Assembly: GCA_036873755.1 (NCBI GenBank)
Contig: JAVTVY010025278.1
Span: 40,587 to 104,586, forward strand
DNA length: 64,000 bases
From: Hanleya hanleyi
Lineage: Eukaryota; Mollusca; Polyplacophora; Lepidopleurida; Hanleyidae
Direction: 5' to 3'
Shown: one piece after another, positions 1 to 12,290 of the stretch
How positions within the stretch are numbered: position 1 is the first letter of the stretch
Layout: each line of letters opens with the position of its first letter
Position numbers and translations under genes: made by a program
The notes under the pieces: generated by a model
Told to the model about the DNA's origin: nothing
The model's input: the letters and a program-made list of their open reading frames with translations, nothing else
The model's database searches: none

Positions 1-1190
1 CTTTCGTCTGCCGGCGGGTCGGCTACATGAAGGGACGTCACTCTTGTGGCTCAACGTCACAACTCGACAACTGTAGACTACTGCATGTTTCGATCTAAGG
101 GAGATAATCAGGATTCAGGCACTTTTGAAGTTTCAACATTACTGTGCGGACCGGATCCCTTGTACCATCTTACTATTTTCGAGCAAACAGAACAGAATTA
201 GCATTCGTTCCTAATTATAAAATCTTAAGTATGTTTCATAGCTCATGCCAAAGTATCAAAGAGATTGGTCCTCACTTCCAGTACCCAATGATGACATGTG
301 CAAAAAAAATAAAAATAAAAAAAATACTACAAAACAAAGGCGAAGGATCCTCCGTACATGTACTTCCACTTTCTGACTACCTTTGCTCATTTCTCTTGTA
401 TTACAACAACCGATATTAGTACAGTTTCTAGAAATCTTCAAACTCCTGAAACTTAGATTATATCTTGGTGTTTTTCAGTGTCCCTTTTCCGATGTTTTTC
501 GCTCAGATTCGAAATTCTGTAAACAAAATTACAAATCAATCGTTTCTTCTTAGTAACAATGGTCAAAAAGATCCCCTAGTCATTAGCTTACAATTGTCGG
601 ACAATGGTGGGCGCCAAGATCCTTCAGGATCTCTCGTTCTTATTTAAGCTTCACAATATACTTTGCCAAGAGTGAACCATTCAGTCACATCGGTACGTAG
701 ACTTGTGTGGAAACAGAAATCTTGCTGTGTAGCTAATTTTTTTTACTTGGAACAGTTCAGGCACAAGTGCATCCTTGAGTTAACGCGTTAACGTTGAGAA
801 GGGGACAACGGTATTTTGCATAAGATATAGCTTTCAACATCAAACAAACGGTTCAAACTTCATGAGGTTACATTCCTTTATTTTCACTAAAATATACAGG
901 TAGAATGTATTTTAGATCTAAAGCTTTGACTTCTTTACAGAAACACATTCACCAGCGCATCGATATTTGCACGAGACGAAAGACTTGATTTGTCTTACCT
1001 TTTCCATATTTGTACAAGATTTGTTTATTATAGCTAACAAAGCAATATAAATCAAGATAAAGTATAATAGAAACACATAAGAAATAAATGTTTTGGTATG
1101 ACGTCTATCCCAATATTCAGTAACTACGAAATTGAGAAGATATTCCAACGAACGCCACAACATTAAATGCTCTCCAACTTCACGAACGTT
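1..1190. other. Intergenic DNA, no gene recognised
   Basis: Short open frames on both strands show no recognisable domain. There are A-rich runs near 300-330. Nothing can be supported here except that it lies downstream of the minus-strand GPCR gene. Confidence 0.5.
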
Positions 1191-1191
1191 G

Positions 1192-2349
1192 CTAAGGTTG
1201 ACCAGGCAAAACTTTATTCTTTGGACAGGCTTTGGTCACGTTGAGTGTCCAGTTTCTGAAAGTACTCGCCGATGCATTGGAGCTCCCGAAATGGTCTCCA
1301 CACTTTATCACTAAAATGCATTCCCTGCGAAATGCTGGGTTAATGAATCCATAAAGCACTGGGTTCATTACGCTTGCGAGAAGATAACTGAACGTGAAAA
1401 AGCTATAGGCGACATACGAAGCATCCGGCAGTTCATTTTCAAATCCTTTCGTGGCAGCACTTATTGTAAGCACTATTAGAGTAGGCAAGAACGCAACAAC
1501 GAACACTATTGTTATAGCAACACATGTAATAGTTGGCCTGTGAATACTGTTTACATTCTTGTTGTCTTTGTCGGCGGCCTTTGATCTTCCCTCGACGTCT
1601 GTTGTCTTTCGGCTCCGTTTCCAAACTTGAAGCCCAATACAAGTATACAGAATTGAGAGAAACACCATACCAACGACGTTACAAAGGAGAAGGAATCCTT
1701 TGTATGTCACGTTTGCAAAACCCTGTGAAATCGTACAAGAATGTCCCACAATGCCTGGATGTGACGTTTTCATCTCCGCTGTTCCGTAGAAAACTAAACT
1801 AGGACTCGATACAACAGTAGCAATAATGGCAGATCCTACTATAAAATAACGATATTTTCTGGTAGGCGACTGTGTTAGAGGTTTACAGATTTTGTAGTAT
1901 CTGTCAGCTGCGATGGACCCCACAGTCATGCAGGACGCAAGTGCTGACAAATAAACGGTGAAACGGAATATTTTACAAAGAGCAGGGTAATCGAATAGGT
2001 ATTCCAGAAGTATATTACAAATTTCAAAAGGTATTATTATAACACAAGCATACAAGTCGAGAACGGCTAGCGAAAGTATGAGTCGATTTGTCGTTGACTT
2101 TTTCATTTTCTTCATATAAATGTAGCACGTGACAGAGTTTCCCGGGACTCCAATGACCATAAGCAGGATCAGATATCCTATCACGGGAGCAAGCCGGCGA
2201 ACTGATTGGTAATTTAAATTCCTCAATATAGCCTCCCTATCTTTAGCGGTTTCATTTCCATCGCTCGTGCTGCTGTTAGGCGTCAAATACATTATTCTAC
2301 TGAGTACATGTATCGAACTGCTTCTAAACTGTGCTGTCGTTATATCCAT
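1192..2349 (-). CDS. Rhodopsin-family (class A) GPCR, neuropeptide-receptor-like, last coding exon
   Basis: Seven-transmembrane receptor of 385 residues, expected in the plasma membrane and coupled to G proteins. Seen: two N-glycosylation sequons in the N-terminus (NSS at 25, NET at 32); TM1 with the conserved Asn (GN, residue 71); TM2 with LAVLD (Asp98); the extracellular disulfide pair Cys125/Cys205; DRY at 149-151 followed by KICKP; TM6 with FLP (Pro289) but without the usual Trp/Cys of the toggle motif; NPVLY at 329-333. The frame is open upstream of the chosen ATG, but a polypyrimidine-rich TTTCAG acceptor lies about 35 bases before it, so the ATG is probably the first codon in the second exon, after a 5'UTR intron. 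It is paralogous to the receptor at 38.7-39.75 kb (shared APVIGYLIL, RYFI.GSAI, GF.NP.FR blocks). The ligand cannot be read from the sequence. Confidence 0.88.
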   Translation of the reverse strand: MDITTAQFRSSSIHVLSRIMYLTPNSSTSDGNETAKDREAILRNLNYQSVRRLAPVIGYLILLMVIGVPGNSVTCYIYMKKMKKSTTNRLILSLAVLDLYACVIIIPFEICNILLEYLFDYPALCKIFRFTVYLSALASCMTVGSIAADRYYKICKPLTQSPTRKYRYFIVGSAIIATVVSSPSLVFYGTAEMKTSHPGIVGHSCTISQGFANVTYKGFLLLCNVVGMVFLSILYTCIGLQVWKRSRKTTDVEGRSKAADKDNKNVNSIHRPTITCVAITIVFVVAFLPTLIVLTISAATKGFENELPDASYVAYSFFTFSYLLASVMNPVLYGFINPAFRRECILVIKCGDHFGSSNASASTFRNWTLNVTKACPKNKVLPGQP

Positions 2350-4430
2350 ACTGATGCCAGCTGAGCACACCTGATGAGCAATGTCTGAAATAAATAGTAA
2401 AAATATTAAGTAAATGTTACCTTTAAAGAAGTCCAAATATACTTCATGGTCTCTGAAGATCGAATAAAACAGCTCGATTATATATATAAGTGGATACAGT
2501 CTCAGAATAATAGGGTGAAGTACCAACAGGAGGGTACTGATGTATATTGATGGATATAAGCCGGTGATAGGGGTCGTGTGGTCATTCTAGTCAAGGTTCT
2601 ATGCGCGGTGTGGTCATTCAAGCCAATGTGTCCAAATGACCATCTACAATAAAAGCGCCATTGAGATACAGACTATCTCAGGGATCTAATGACACAATTA
2701 TCGCAATCGGAACAATTATGTCATTAGGAGCTGTCAGATCGCCATCTAATGTCACAGTTATGTCATTTGTGCTCTGCAAGCATGAATAGTCAATCGTTAT
2801 TGTTGATTAGCTGGCGAATCTGCATGTCGAATCAACCACTAATGACGCAGTTTCGATCATTCTGCTATCAGTAGGTGTTGTTGCGTTTTCTAATTGTCTT
2901 ATTTGTGACATTAACGGTTAACAGTGTACATATCAAACACTAATGTCACATCAAAGAAAACCAACAAGTTTCTGATGCCAACACATAACACATGATATCT
3001 GCGTTGGTTCACTGTATCTTGTGAAACGAGTATTTGAAACGAGAGTGCGATTGTTCGACATCAAGGAATGATAGCACCCCCGGGCAGGATTCGCCGGCAT
3101 ATAGAAATAATGGCTCGACCTCTAGGAATAATAGTCCATCACATAAAATACTCTTGACGTTCCTGGTCTTATCTCTAGCAGCATGAGAAATACGTCAATT
3201 CTCGTTTTATTATCGCATTTCACCAACTACGCACACCTGATGTGTAAATTGCGAAACGAGTATATCGAATGCTAAGTAACGAGAGCGCAAACATTTATTG
3301 GTTATTTCTTGTTGTGGAGGAAAGGTCAGATTAACCTGTACAGTCAATCTACATGTAATTCTCGTTTATTTCCATATTAGGCGAAAAACATAGTCTCCCT
3401 TGGCACGAAAGGGTCATTTTATTAAAGAAGACTATTATTTCCATGATATATCATAACTCAGATGTGGACCATTAATTTTTGAGCTCCTATAAAGCCATAT
3501 TATTTATTTAGCAGTGGATTATAAGGACTGTTTTCACCCGTAAAAGTGATATGCAATAAAATAATACTTTTGTATTCAGCAAAGTTGATGGATAAAGTTA
3601 CAACAGTGCTTCCGAAATGTGGAGGAGTAATTTATTTCTGTAATTCTGCACAAACCCTTGTGTTTTGATGTCCACATGAATTTTTCGATGTCCACATGAA
3701 CAGGTACAATAAAAGCCTGGCTGGAATCACTTTCGGTTCTTGGTAAAAAAAAAAAAAAAAAAAAACTAATCCACCGATTCAGCCTGTTGGGCAATATTCG
3801 TACCCCGAATGTATCGGACTATGAAACAGGCTAGCCCACGATTGGCTGATATTCAGATAAACGGCTGGTGGTTGAATATCGGTGAGCGAATCCAAAATAT
3901 TGTTTGTAAATTTCACGCAATTTCTCCGCGTAATTAACGCGCGCTGACAATATTTACGACCAGTTGAATTCCATTATTGTCTTCAACACAGAACTAGTCA
4001 AATCGGGCACCCCCGGTCGGCCCTGTATCATTGAAATTGGTACAGGACAACATCATAATCTCATCCCGTCTACATGACCGCTGAGCTTTTTTGATGAAAT
4101 ATAATATCCGGGAATTATTGATATAGTAATTATAGTAGAGTTCTTTTGATGAAATCATCATTTGACATTGCGAGAGATAATTACTTCCTTCTAACCTCTC
4201 GCAATGGTTTTTTTTAAAATATGCAGTACGTACATTTGTCTGTGGGGTCATTTGATGTCAAAATTTGAGGGCGCGGGTTCGAGAGTCGCACTGGACTTGC
4301 CCATCCAGCACTATTATTTATCATATAAGCCCCCAAATTTCACCACTATAGACTAAAATTAATTGAATTAACACTTTAAACAGATTCATACATAACTTGG
4401 TCAGGGGTTATGTTTAAATATAGAATGAAA
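2350..4430. other. Intergenic/intronic DNA with a small hairpin
   Basis: No gene is recognised. It holds the presumed 5'UTR intron and exon of the GPCR gene, a poly(A) run near 3745-3765 and an 11-bp perfect hairpin (cattgcgagag / ctctcgcaatg) around 4166-4206 that may be a MITE remnant. A B-box-like gcgggttcgagagtcgc near 4272 hints at a decayed tRNA-derived repeat. Confidence 0.35.
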
Positions 4431-4449
4431 TAAACTAGTTCTGGCAAAA

Positions 4450-5420
4450 AGTTATTTAGTCTTTAGCTCTAATAGGCCGTTGTTGAAATTTCCGCTGTCG
4501 CTAATGATTAAAACTTGTAAGTACTTATTTTCGCAGTAGTGATTGACTACCAAATTCGAAACTTTGTATAGATGTATTTGAATGTTTGCTAAAAATCATA
4601 ACCTTTGATTTTTCAACATTAATCGGCAGATTTTGTAGAGGAAAAGTTGTAAACACATTTCAATGAATGCTGTAAACCTGGTTCTGTTTGTTGGAAAATA
4701 ACTAGAGCATCTAGGTTATATTAGTGTGATTCAGACGAGGTGCTTTGCACCGATCATTTTCTAGATAATGAGCAATGTCATCAATGAACATATTAGACAA
4801 AGTGTGAGATAAATTACAACCTTGTCTGGCTCATCTGGTAGGAGAAAGTGTGAAAAACTGTCCATTACTTACAGAAACTTTGGTAAATTGTATTTTTGAA
4901 ATTGAAATGGAGTATATTGCCTGTTACTCTAAGCAGTGTGAACTTTTTCAAAATAATCGATTGACCCACCATGTTAAAAGCTCTTCGAAAATCTATAAGG
5001 CTAAAAACCGTTGCTTTTTATTTCTATCAAGGTACGTGTCAATAACTGATTTGACAATAAACAAACTATCTGTCGTTCTATGATCGGTCAGAAAACAACC
5101 TTGATTCGGACTCAAACATTCGTTATTATCCAGGTGGTCAAGTGGTCTATTATTTAATATTATTGTGTATATTTTCCCAAGGGTTGGGCTTAATGCAATG
5201 CCACAGTAATTATCCGAATTGACTCATCCGCATTTTTTATGAAGTGGTGTAATCGTCGAAGACGACCAAAAAGATGGAAATTCACCAATGGATAAATTAT
5301 GATTAAGCGACTTGAAAAAGTGATTCGGTTTAAGAGGTATTATTTTTGTAATAGTTTATTATGCAAGCTTAATAACTCTATGACGTCAGGATCACTTTGA
5401 AGAAGATATATGCTGAACGC
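4450..5420 (-). pseudogene. Decayed non-LTR reverse transcriptase fragment
   Basis: Translating the minus strand by eye gives broken but ordered reverse-transcriptase blocks. Around 5225-5330 a stretch ends in FWSSSTITPLHKKC. Around 5165-5222 is DNYCGIALSPTLGKIYT, the usual YRGI...S.LGK block. Near 4785-4830 is RQGCNLSHTLSNMFIDDI, the RQG.NLSP.LFN.FI.DI block. Stops and frame changes separate the blocks, and neither endonuclease nor RNase H is visible. This is a dead LINE remnant. It is a different family from the LINE at 7.85-11.8 kb, whose equivalent block reads GTPQGSVISPTLLNILING. Confidence 0.75.
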
Positions 5421-6017
5421 CATCATGAGTGATGCGTTTGCATCAAATAATTACTGGTCCCCAATTCTGAAAACTTGACCACTTGTTTCAATTAAATTAT
5501 AAAAGTCATATCACATGTAAGATTTCTTGATAAAAAGAGCTACTATACGTACCTTGATTTTAAGTATATCTTGCACAACCGTTGATAGTCTTTTAGTGAA
5601 TCTTCGGGTCAGAAAGAGATCTGTGACAGCAGTGTGAGATAACTCCCCTACCAAAACTCAACAAACAGACTGTTCACGTTGAATGTTTTCATTTGATTGG
5701 ACTACAATGACTGCAATATATATATATGTTGTGGAGAGAGGAAGGGCAGTGGCACATTGGTAAGTACGGGTATCATTTGTATCGGAGATTTGCTTATTGA
5801 TTATTCGGTGATGACTCACAGGGCGATACAGCCAGGAAAAATGATAATATAAACCACAGTTTATGTGCAAAAAAAAAAACACACAACAAAATTGAACTTT
5901 TACAATTGTTCACACTTGGGGGTGATTTCCATTGACAAAAAAATATATATGTAAACTTTGCATGGACAACTCATAATATATCATACTTATATATGAGTAC
6001 ATTATTTCATCAGAAAA
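5421..6017. other. Non-coding, nothing recognised
   Basis: AT-rich sequence with a short (AT)n/(TATA)n run near 5718 and an A-run near 5868. No coding or RNA signal is supported. Confidence 0.4.
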
Positions 6018-6096
6018 TACTGGCTTGGGTGAGAATCGAACTCACAACTTAGGGGATACCGTCCCACTGCTCTACCAACTCGGCTACGGAGTCCAG
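6018..6096 (-). repeat. tRNA-derived SINE head or tRNA pseudogene
   Basis: The minus strand reads like a tRNA gene body. It has an A-box TAGCCGAGTTGG followed by TAGAGCA and a B-box GAGTTCGATTC inside a 5-bp T-stem (gtgag/ctcac). The anticodon arm does not fold into a proper 5-bp stem with a 7-base loop, so no amino acid can be assigned. The internal Pol III promoter without a good cloverleaf fits a tRNA-derived SINE or a decayed tRNA. Confidence 0.6.
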
Positions 6097-6097
6097 T

Positions 6098-6350
6098 TGG
6101 GAATGTTGAACGCCTAAATTGTAACACTTATTGAACGCGTAATTGTGTTCGAATTGTTAACTTCCATATTCAAATTTTTAACTTCCGTGTTCAATTTTGA
6201 ACTTTAGCATTCAAGCCATTAAAGGATTTTTATCAATATTTTGTTTTTTTTCTGGAATATGTGTCAGAAGAATTAGTACGTAATTAAGAAATTTTTTAAT
6301 TTTTTTTTCCTTGTCCCCTGTGGGTGTATTTAAGACTATTTGGCAGCTCC
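6098..6350 (+). repeat. Inverted partner of the repeat at 12.3-12.54 kb
   Basis: This segment, from the ttgaacgc-rich stretch through the T-rich tract to ccttgtcccctgtggg, matches the reverse complement of roughly 12340-12540 with moderate divergence. Shared landmarks include ggaatatgtgtca and ccttgtcccctgtggg. Related gaacacgcgtgttc-type motifs recur near 32.8-33.25 kb. The pair brackets the LINE and could be the ends of an older foldback element, or two independent insertions of one repeat family. Confidence 0.6.
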
Positions 6351-6439
6351 ATTTAGCTCCCAGTTGGATTTGCATATTTGTGAAATGAAAGCGAGGCCGC
6401 CAATCTGTGACGCTGATGACAGGTAGCAATATAGTACGA

Positions 6440-7500
6440 ATTACATACTGAGAGAGATTTATTTTAGTGGCATTTTGAAGTTGGGAAGTAGATAAATAAA
6501 CAAATTGCTTATGGATAACAAAGTTTATTCGGGACGACGTTTTGATACAGGTATCGTTCTCAAGTCAATGACATCAATTGATTGATTGAAATTGTAGTTT
6601 AAGGGCCGTTTCCCATACGGATTTCGCGGCCCATCACCTCAATGTTTTACTTAAATTTCACGGTACATTTCTTGGTTAATTTAAGATCTTTTGCAGCGCT
6701 ATATATTAAAATAAATAATTAAATAATGAATAACAATAACGATGAGGAAATATAAATACTAGTAGAGAAGAGTTGCTATGTACAAGTCGTTAAGTCTGTT
6801 ATTGGTTTTTATACTGGAAAATATTTGTTATAATCGCGTGGATGATTCCTTTGTCTCGGTACCCCATAGTACGTGCAAAGCCGTCCAGAAAAAAACTGGG
6901 AGAACCAGGGCGTCTTCAGGATTCTTCGAGACGACTTCCCTAATGACGCCCTTGGGAACAGGGTGGGTCCTTCCAGACATCTGTGCCTGTAACAATTGCT
7001 TGGAGTGTGTAGTGAGGTACACTACGTCCTATATTGCGTGAAAGTCAAAGGATCATATTCTGTGTCGAGGCGTCAGTTCGGTAACATCTAAGGGGTAGCG
7101 TGTCCGGTGTGGTCTAGGGTCGAGTATTCCGATTATGGGTGTTCTTGCTATGCGGCGTTGTCACTTAAGGCGCTGTTGGTATTCTTGTAATCGTCATCCG
7201 TCTTCTGTTTCAGGTCTTGTCCAACTCGTCTCTGGTCTTCGGTGTGCCTGTATCATATGAAATAGAAGGCTTGTAGTCATTCTTGTTTTCTATTGTTTTT
7301 CGATGCAATAATTTGATATATCTTCCTCCCAACAACAGGCACGCCCCGACCGTCAGTCACATAATATTAATAGCAATGAATAATTAAGTGAGTAAATAGA
7401 TAAACAAATGAATAAATAACTAGACATTTCGATAGATTCAGTACTAGGTGAATACACAAATAAACGGCTCTGTATTATTTCTGTATGCATTGTCGTTTGA
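6440..7500. other. Intergenic, nothing recognised
   Basis: Open frames of under 90 codons are present, but none shows a domain, splice context or codon pattern that would support a gene. Confidence 0.35.
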
Positions 7501-7504
7501 TGGC

Positions 7505-7715
7505 CATAAAGATTTTGTAGGACAATGAGATAGACGGCCCTCAGTATCAAGGTAACTCCGCCATCACCATTTCCTATATTTTATGCCGAATACTGCTCGC
7601 TATATGCGATTTGGCCGTGCTAATGTTGTCATGAATTCAATTAGATTTGGCCATCGTTTGTTTTGTAGGACAGTGGAACAGACGGCCCTCAGTATCAAGG
7701 TAACTCCGCTGCAAC
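7505..7715 (+). repeat. Direct duplication of a short segment
   Basis: The block tttgtaggacaatgagatag through gtatcaaggtaactccg (7505-7560) recurs about 150 bases further on (7664-7710) with few changes. The intervening sequence is similar in length to the unit, so this is a two-copy tandem repeat. Confidence 0.6.
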
Positions 7716-7800
7716 CATACCATTTGGTGAAGTCAGAAGAATGATTTGGCCTCTATCAAATCGTGTCATAGTACTTGGTGTACTAGTAGTTGATTATGTG

Positions 7801-7829
7801 GAAAAAAAAAAAAAAAAAAAAAAAAAAAA
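7801..7829 (+). repeat. Poly(A) tract
   Basis: An uninterrupted A-run of nearly 30 bases lies on plus, next to the 3' end of a LINE that is on minus. For that LINE the tract would be poly(T), so it is not its normal poly(A) tail. It may be the tail of an unrelated plus-strand insertion. Confidence 0.8.
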
Positions 7830-7857
7830 TGCTGACTGCGCATGTACGGCGGTAGTA

Positions 7858-8760
7858 TTATATACTGGAGTAATAACCAGCAGTTTTGATAAAATTTATC
7901 AAGGACTTGAATACCTGATTTCTAATGGGGGGCTTAGGGTTTAATAACGCTGGTAATGTTAAGGGAGTGTTGAATTTTTTTAATTCGTTTCTAAGTGCCA
8001 CACGTTGTTGGTTGTGGATTGGGCATTCAAGTAGCACGTGTTCTATTGTTTCTTCTACATTGTTGCATGCGGTACAGAGTGGTGAGGTGTTTTTCAGAAG
8101 CATGGACAGATGTGATTTAAGTCCGGTTTTGCCTAGTCTTAATCTGGTGATTATGCGGTCATCACGTTTATTGTCTAACTGGAATCCCTGGGCTTGTCTT
8201 TTCTCTCCATCAAGGATCTTATGTAACCACCGTCCACGTTCGTCTTCGTTCCATTCCTTTTGCCACTTGCTATCAATTTTGCGTCTAATGAAGGTGTTGA
8301 GTTCTTTACATCCTAATCCTATTGGCACATCGTGTGTAGTTTTAGCAAGACTGTCTTTGGCAGTTTTGTCGGCTGCTTCGTTACCTTTGATGTTGACATG
8401 CGCGGAGACCCATGCTAAAATGGCGTCTATACCCTCGTTGTGTATTTGTGTACATATACATTCTATTTTATGTATGAGATCAGGTCTACTGTCAGATATA
8501 GAATTTTTGATGGATGTGAGTCCACTAAGGGAGTCACTGAGTATCACCGCACGGATTGGTTTGTGCTCGATGATCCATTCGAGAGCCTTAATTATAGCAA
8601 TCAGTTCACTGGTGTATACAGACATATTGTCTGGAAGTTTGAAACCATTTGTATGTTGAGCTCAGGTATAACAAAAGCTGATTCTGTGTTATTACTTGTG
8701 TTTTTCGATCCGTCTGTATAGATTTTTAAGTAATTTTTCCAGTTTTCTTTGATATATTCA
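7858..8760 (-). pseudogene. LINE ORF2 C-terminal part: RNase H domain and CCHC-like tail
   Basis: C-terminal section of the I/R1-like retrotransposon polyprotein. Seen in order: an RNase H-type block with YTSELIAI.KALEW (catalytic Glu), LSDSLSGL (catalytic Asp) and GNEAADK.AK (last catalytic Asp), then a C-terminal Cys/His patch (LCTACNN...IEHVLLECP) typical of this clade. RNase H would remove the RNA strand during target-primed reverse transcription. The recognisable frame begins upstream of the first ATG at 8625; the first RNase H Asp (YTDGS) lies near 8720. It is part of one degraded element and not independently expressed. Confidence 0.85.
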
Positions 8761-8771
8761 AGGGTGGTTGC

Positions 8772-10195
8772 TCATATAAAGTCTGGGTTGTCCTTCTTTG
8801 TGAGGTAGTCGTGAATACTTGTGTCCACGTGAGGCGACTCTAATTCCCAGGGTGGTCTAGTGAATTTGTCTGTGTCGCAGATGTGTGCGATGGGTATTTC
8901 GTGCTCTTGGAATAGGTTATTTACGGTGTAGCCGAGGGGGGCGGAGTCTTTTTCCCAGTTTTTCTTTAAATATTCATATTCACTTTTATCTTCAAAAATT
9001 TTGTGGCATGGGTGATTATCGCCCTTAGCTCTAGTTTTTCCTGTATATTTCAGGGACAGTTCCTCTCGTCTTAAATAAAGAGGTTTCTCATTGGTTTCTA
9101 TTTGAAGACTACATAGGGCAGTTCCCTTGAAAGCTCCAGTAGCTATTTTTAGAGCAGAATATTGAATGCTGTCTATTCTTTTTAGTTGTGTCTTACATGC
9201 TGATTGGTAGGCGACGGACCCGTAATCTATTTTTGACCTAATGAGGGTTTGGTATAATTTTATCAAACTATATTTACTCGCTCCCCAGTTTGTCCCAGAC
9301 ACACACCTCATGAGGTTCAGGTCTTTATTGCACCGAAGAACTAGTTGATCAATGTGGTCTTTCCATGTGAGTTTTCTGTCAAAGATCATACCAAGATATT
9401 TAACACTATTTTTGAATTCAATTTTCTGACCTCCTAGTGCTAGTTTAGCGTCAATGTGTTTATTGTTTGAGAATATAATACCCGTTGTTTTGAGAGCGGA
9501 AAATTTGAAGCCCCATTTATCCGCCCAGCCGCTAATTGTATCTAGTGCTTTTTGCATTATACTTGTAAGTTTTTTGATGGAACGTGCGGTTTTCCAGAGG
9601 GCAGAATCGTCAGCAAATAGGGACTGTTCTACTTCTGGATGTTTCGTGTCAATTTCATCGGCTAGGCCATTGATGAGGATGTTAAGAAGGGTGGGGCTAA
9701 TGACGCTTCCCTGCGGGGTACCGTTGTCTAGTTGATGGTCGGTGGATAGGGTGTTTCCCAGGCGAACTTTAAAATTTCTGTTGTTTAGGAAGTTTTGCAT
9801 TCTTCCCTTAATCCCAAGTTTGCTTAATTGAATAATTATGCCGTCCTGCCATACAAGGTCAAATGCTTTTTCTATATCTAGGAAGATACATAGTGTGTAC
9901 TGATGATTCCCCTTTTTATTGAGTGTTGTAATCTGGCTACATGGTCTAATGTACTTCTGTTCTTACGAAAGCCGCTTTGGGTTTTGTTTAATAAGTTGTT
10001 GTTTTCCATATGAAATTCCAGTCTATTCTTTACCATGGTTTCCATTATTTTGCATAGATTTGAAGTGAGAGAAATTTGGCGGTAAGAGTTGCTGTCTGAT
10101 GGATCTTTACCTGGTTTTGGGATTGGGATAACGATGGATGTTTTCCATTTACTTGGAAGTTGTTTGGTCTGCCAGCTGACATTAATTAGTTTCAA
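8772..10195 (-). pseudogene. LINE reverse transcriptase core, split by a frame break near 9.8-9.88 kb
   Basis: The plus-distal half (9878-10195) carries RT blocks 1-2, seen as IPIPKPGKDPSDSNSYRQISL and the QSGFRKNRST block. The other half (8772-9800) carries GTPQGSVISPTL and the catalytic LFADDSALW (FADD, near 9605), then the thumb region. The two halves are in different frames, so the gene is broken. Neighbours on the same strand are the endonuclease upstream and RNase H downstream, giving the order EN-RT-RNH. Confidence 0.9.
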
Positions 10196-10699
10196 AATTA
10201 GTTTCTGTGTTCTATTTGGTAGGTGTTTAAGGATAGTGTATCATAGTTTGTCTTCACCAGGTGAGCTCTATTTTTTACAGTGTATAGCTTTGCGGTATTC
10301 ATTAATGTTGAAGTCTGCATTGAGATAGTTTTCTAAATGATCGTCCAAATCGTTTTCTATCGTTGTTTCTTCCTTAATTTTTCTGAATTCTGGTTTCAGG
10401 TTGCTATCGCTACTGTTTGAAGCGAAAGATTCGGCGAGGTGATCTGCCTTTTCTTTGTTCGTTTTTTTTAGTTTTGTTCAGTACAGGGACTGTGTTTGTT
10501 AACTTTCCTTGTATATTTTTTATTTCGTTCCATACTTTTTTGAATTGGTTTTGATATCTATAGTGTTGCAAAAGTCTTCCCAGCATTTGGATTTAGCTTC
10601 TTTGACACTTTTTTCAGCTATGATTTTGAGTTCCTTGTAGTTCGCGTGATCAGTTTGGAACCTACTTTTTTGAATTTTCTAAGTGCCTTCTTTTTGGCC

Positions 10700-11700
10700 G
10701 CAATATTCTTTGCACACTCTGGGTTCTACCAGGGCACCGGGTTTTTGTTGTGGCGCTGTTGTGATATCGGAATATATTTTTGTGCTATGTTTAGTAGTGA
10801 ATTTGTAATGTTTTCATTAAACATCTCTGGATCGGAATTGAATATCTCGTCATGATTTAGGCTTTGACAGTCTTCCTGGAAGCTTTGCCAGTCGGCTTTG
10901 GAGTACTGAAATTTTGGAGAGGCGTCTGTCCTTTCAGAGTCCGGTTTTATACTAATTTTCGTCAGAATGGCGAAGTGGTCGCTGTCAAGCGTGTCGGGAA
11001 TCACTTCCCAGTCGGATTTAACAGCTAGATCAGGGGAGACAATAGTTAAATCTATTGCACATAGTTTACCGGTATTCATGTCTATTCGCGTCCAGTGGCC
11101 ATTATTTAAATAGCATAGGTTACTTTGGTGAAGCCATTTTTCCACTACTTGGGCTTTTTCGTCTGCCTTGGTGCAATTGTCGTCCCAAATGGGGTTATGA
11201 CTGTTGTAGTCACCGCATATGATAATAGGGGAGTTAAATTTCTTTGTGATTTTGTCCAGTTCTTTTGGGAAGATTTTCTTTAGACTTCCTGGGGCATATC
11301 AATTAATGATGTTAATAGGTTTGTTATTGAAGAAGACCTGAATAGCGTGCCATTCGAGATCGTCACCGGTAGGGCTTTTATCTAGTTCTATGTGAATCAG
11401 GTCCTCTTTTATTAATATGAGGTTTCCCCCTAGTGCACATGTAAGTCTGTCTGATCTATACGGCTTATATCCATTTGTTGTAAATTTATTTTTTCCTGGC
11501 TTCAGAAAAGTTTCCTGAACACAAATTATATCTGGGCTGATTTCATTTTCTAAGACTTTAAGATTGTTCCCGTTTTTCCCGACGCTTCGGGCATTCCATT
11601 GGAGTAATGATAATTGATTTTTATTGAATTTTGTATTAGTTATATCCCTAATTTGGTGACTGATGCATTCGCAAGTGGATTTTCTTAGGTAGTTATGTTG
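10700..11700 (-). pseudogene. LINE apurinic/apyrimidinic-type endonuclease domain
   Basis: Minus-strand translation near 11500-11640 shows LLQWNARSV and IICVQETFL, the N-terminal catalytic blocks of the APE-type endonuclease. The frame at 10726-11145 carries the C-terminal block with IDLTIVSPDL and LDSDHFAI (the SDH motif with the general-base His). Between them the frame is interrupted near 11300. This domain nicks the target DNA before reverse transcription. No ORF1 gag-like gene is visible upstream, so the copy is 5' truncated. Confidence 0.85.
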
Positions 11701-11799
11701 AGGGCCGGGATAGATTTTTCTTTGTGTGTGGATGTTTTCTTGTCGTATTTCGGATTTTTCCCCCAGTTAATAATTTCATCAATAAATAAATAAGCAGTG

Positions 11800-12290
11800 T
11801 ATATTCATTCCCAGCGCGTATGACCTACTGAACCATGAATCCCACCTTGCCTTGAAGCACACCTTGATAATTAATCCAATCATCTCCACAAGCCTAATCC
11901 TGTCCTATTAAATATTTCTCACCTAGTATAATACTATTGTTATCATACTGTTGACACTTACTCAAGGAACTATTGAAATCAGGCGAGTGGTTACAATATA
12001 ATACAATACAATAATACAGCCTGGGCTAACAAATTATTTCGATCATTGTCTAAATATTTATTCATTCTGTGCATAGGGGGCCTATATATAACGTCCGACA
12101 TAGATAATAAATAACATACCAATATGTGTTTACAAGTCGACCTGGCATATTCCTCCATGGTTTCGAATCGTTTTCGATTAATTATACAGCGATATTCGCG
12201 ATGGAGTAATCGCAAATCCACAGCTTAATATATAGGTCAGACAGCTGCCCGCAGGAGACGGCCGCCTGTCTGACGTCACCAGGTCACGTG
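11800..12290. other. Intergenic, nothing recognised
   Basis: AT-rich DNA between the LINE and the inverted repeat partner. No coding signal is supported. Confidence 0.4.

Larger units (their letters stand above)
7840..11790 (-). mobile_element. Degraded non-LTR retrotransposon (I/R1-type, EN-RT-RNase H)
   Basis: One contiguous minus-strand element in the order APE endonuclease, reverse transcriptase, RNase H. RNase H places it in the I/R1/LOA-type group. It lacks ORF1, has at least two frame breaks and is therefore inactive. The clade assignment is by domain order only. Confidence 0.82.

Noticed and set aside
7925..8659. 244-codon plus-strand frame opposite the LINE RNase H region
   Set aside because: It overlaps a recognised RNase H domain on minus and shows no family features.
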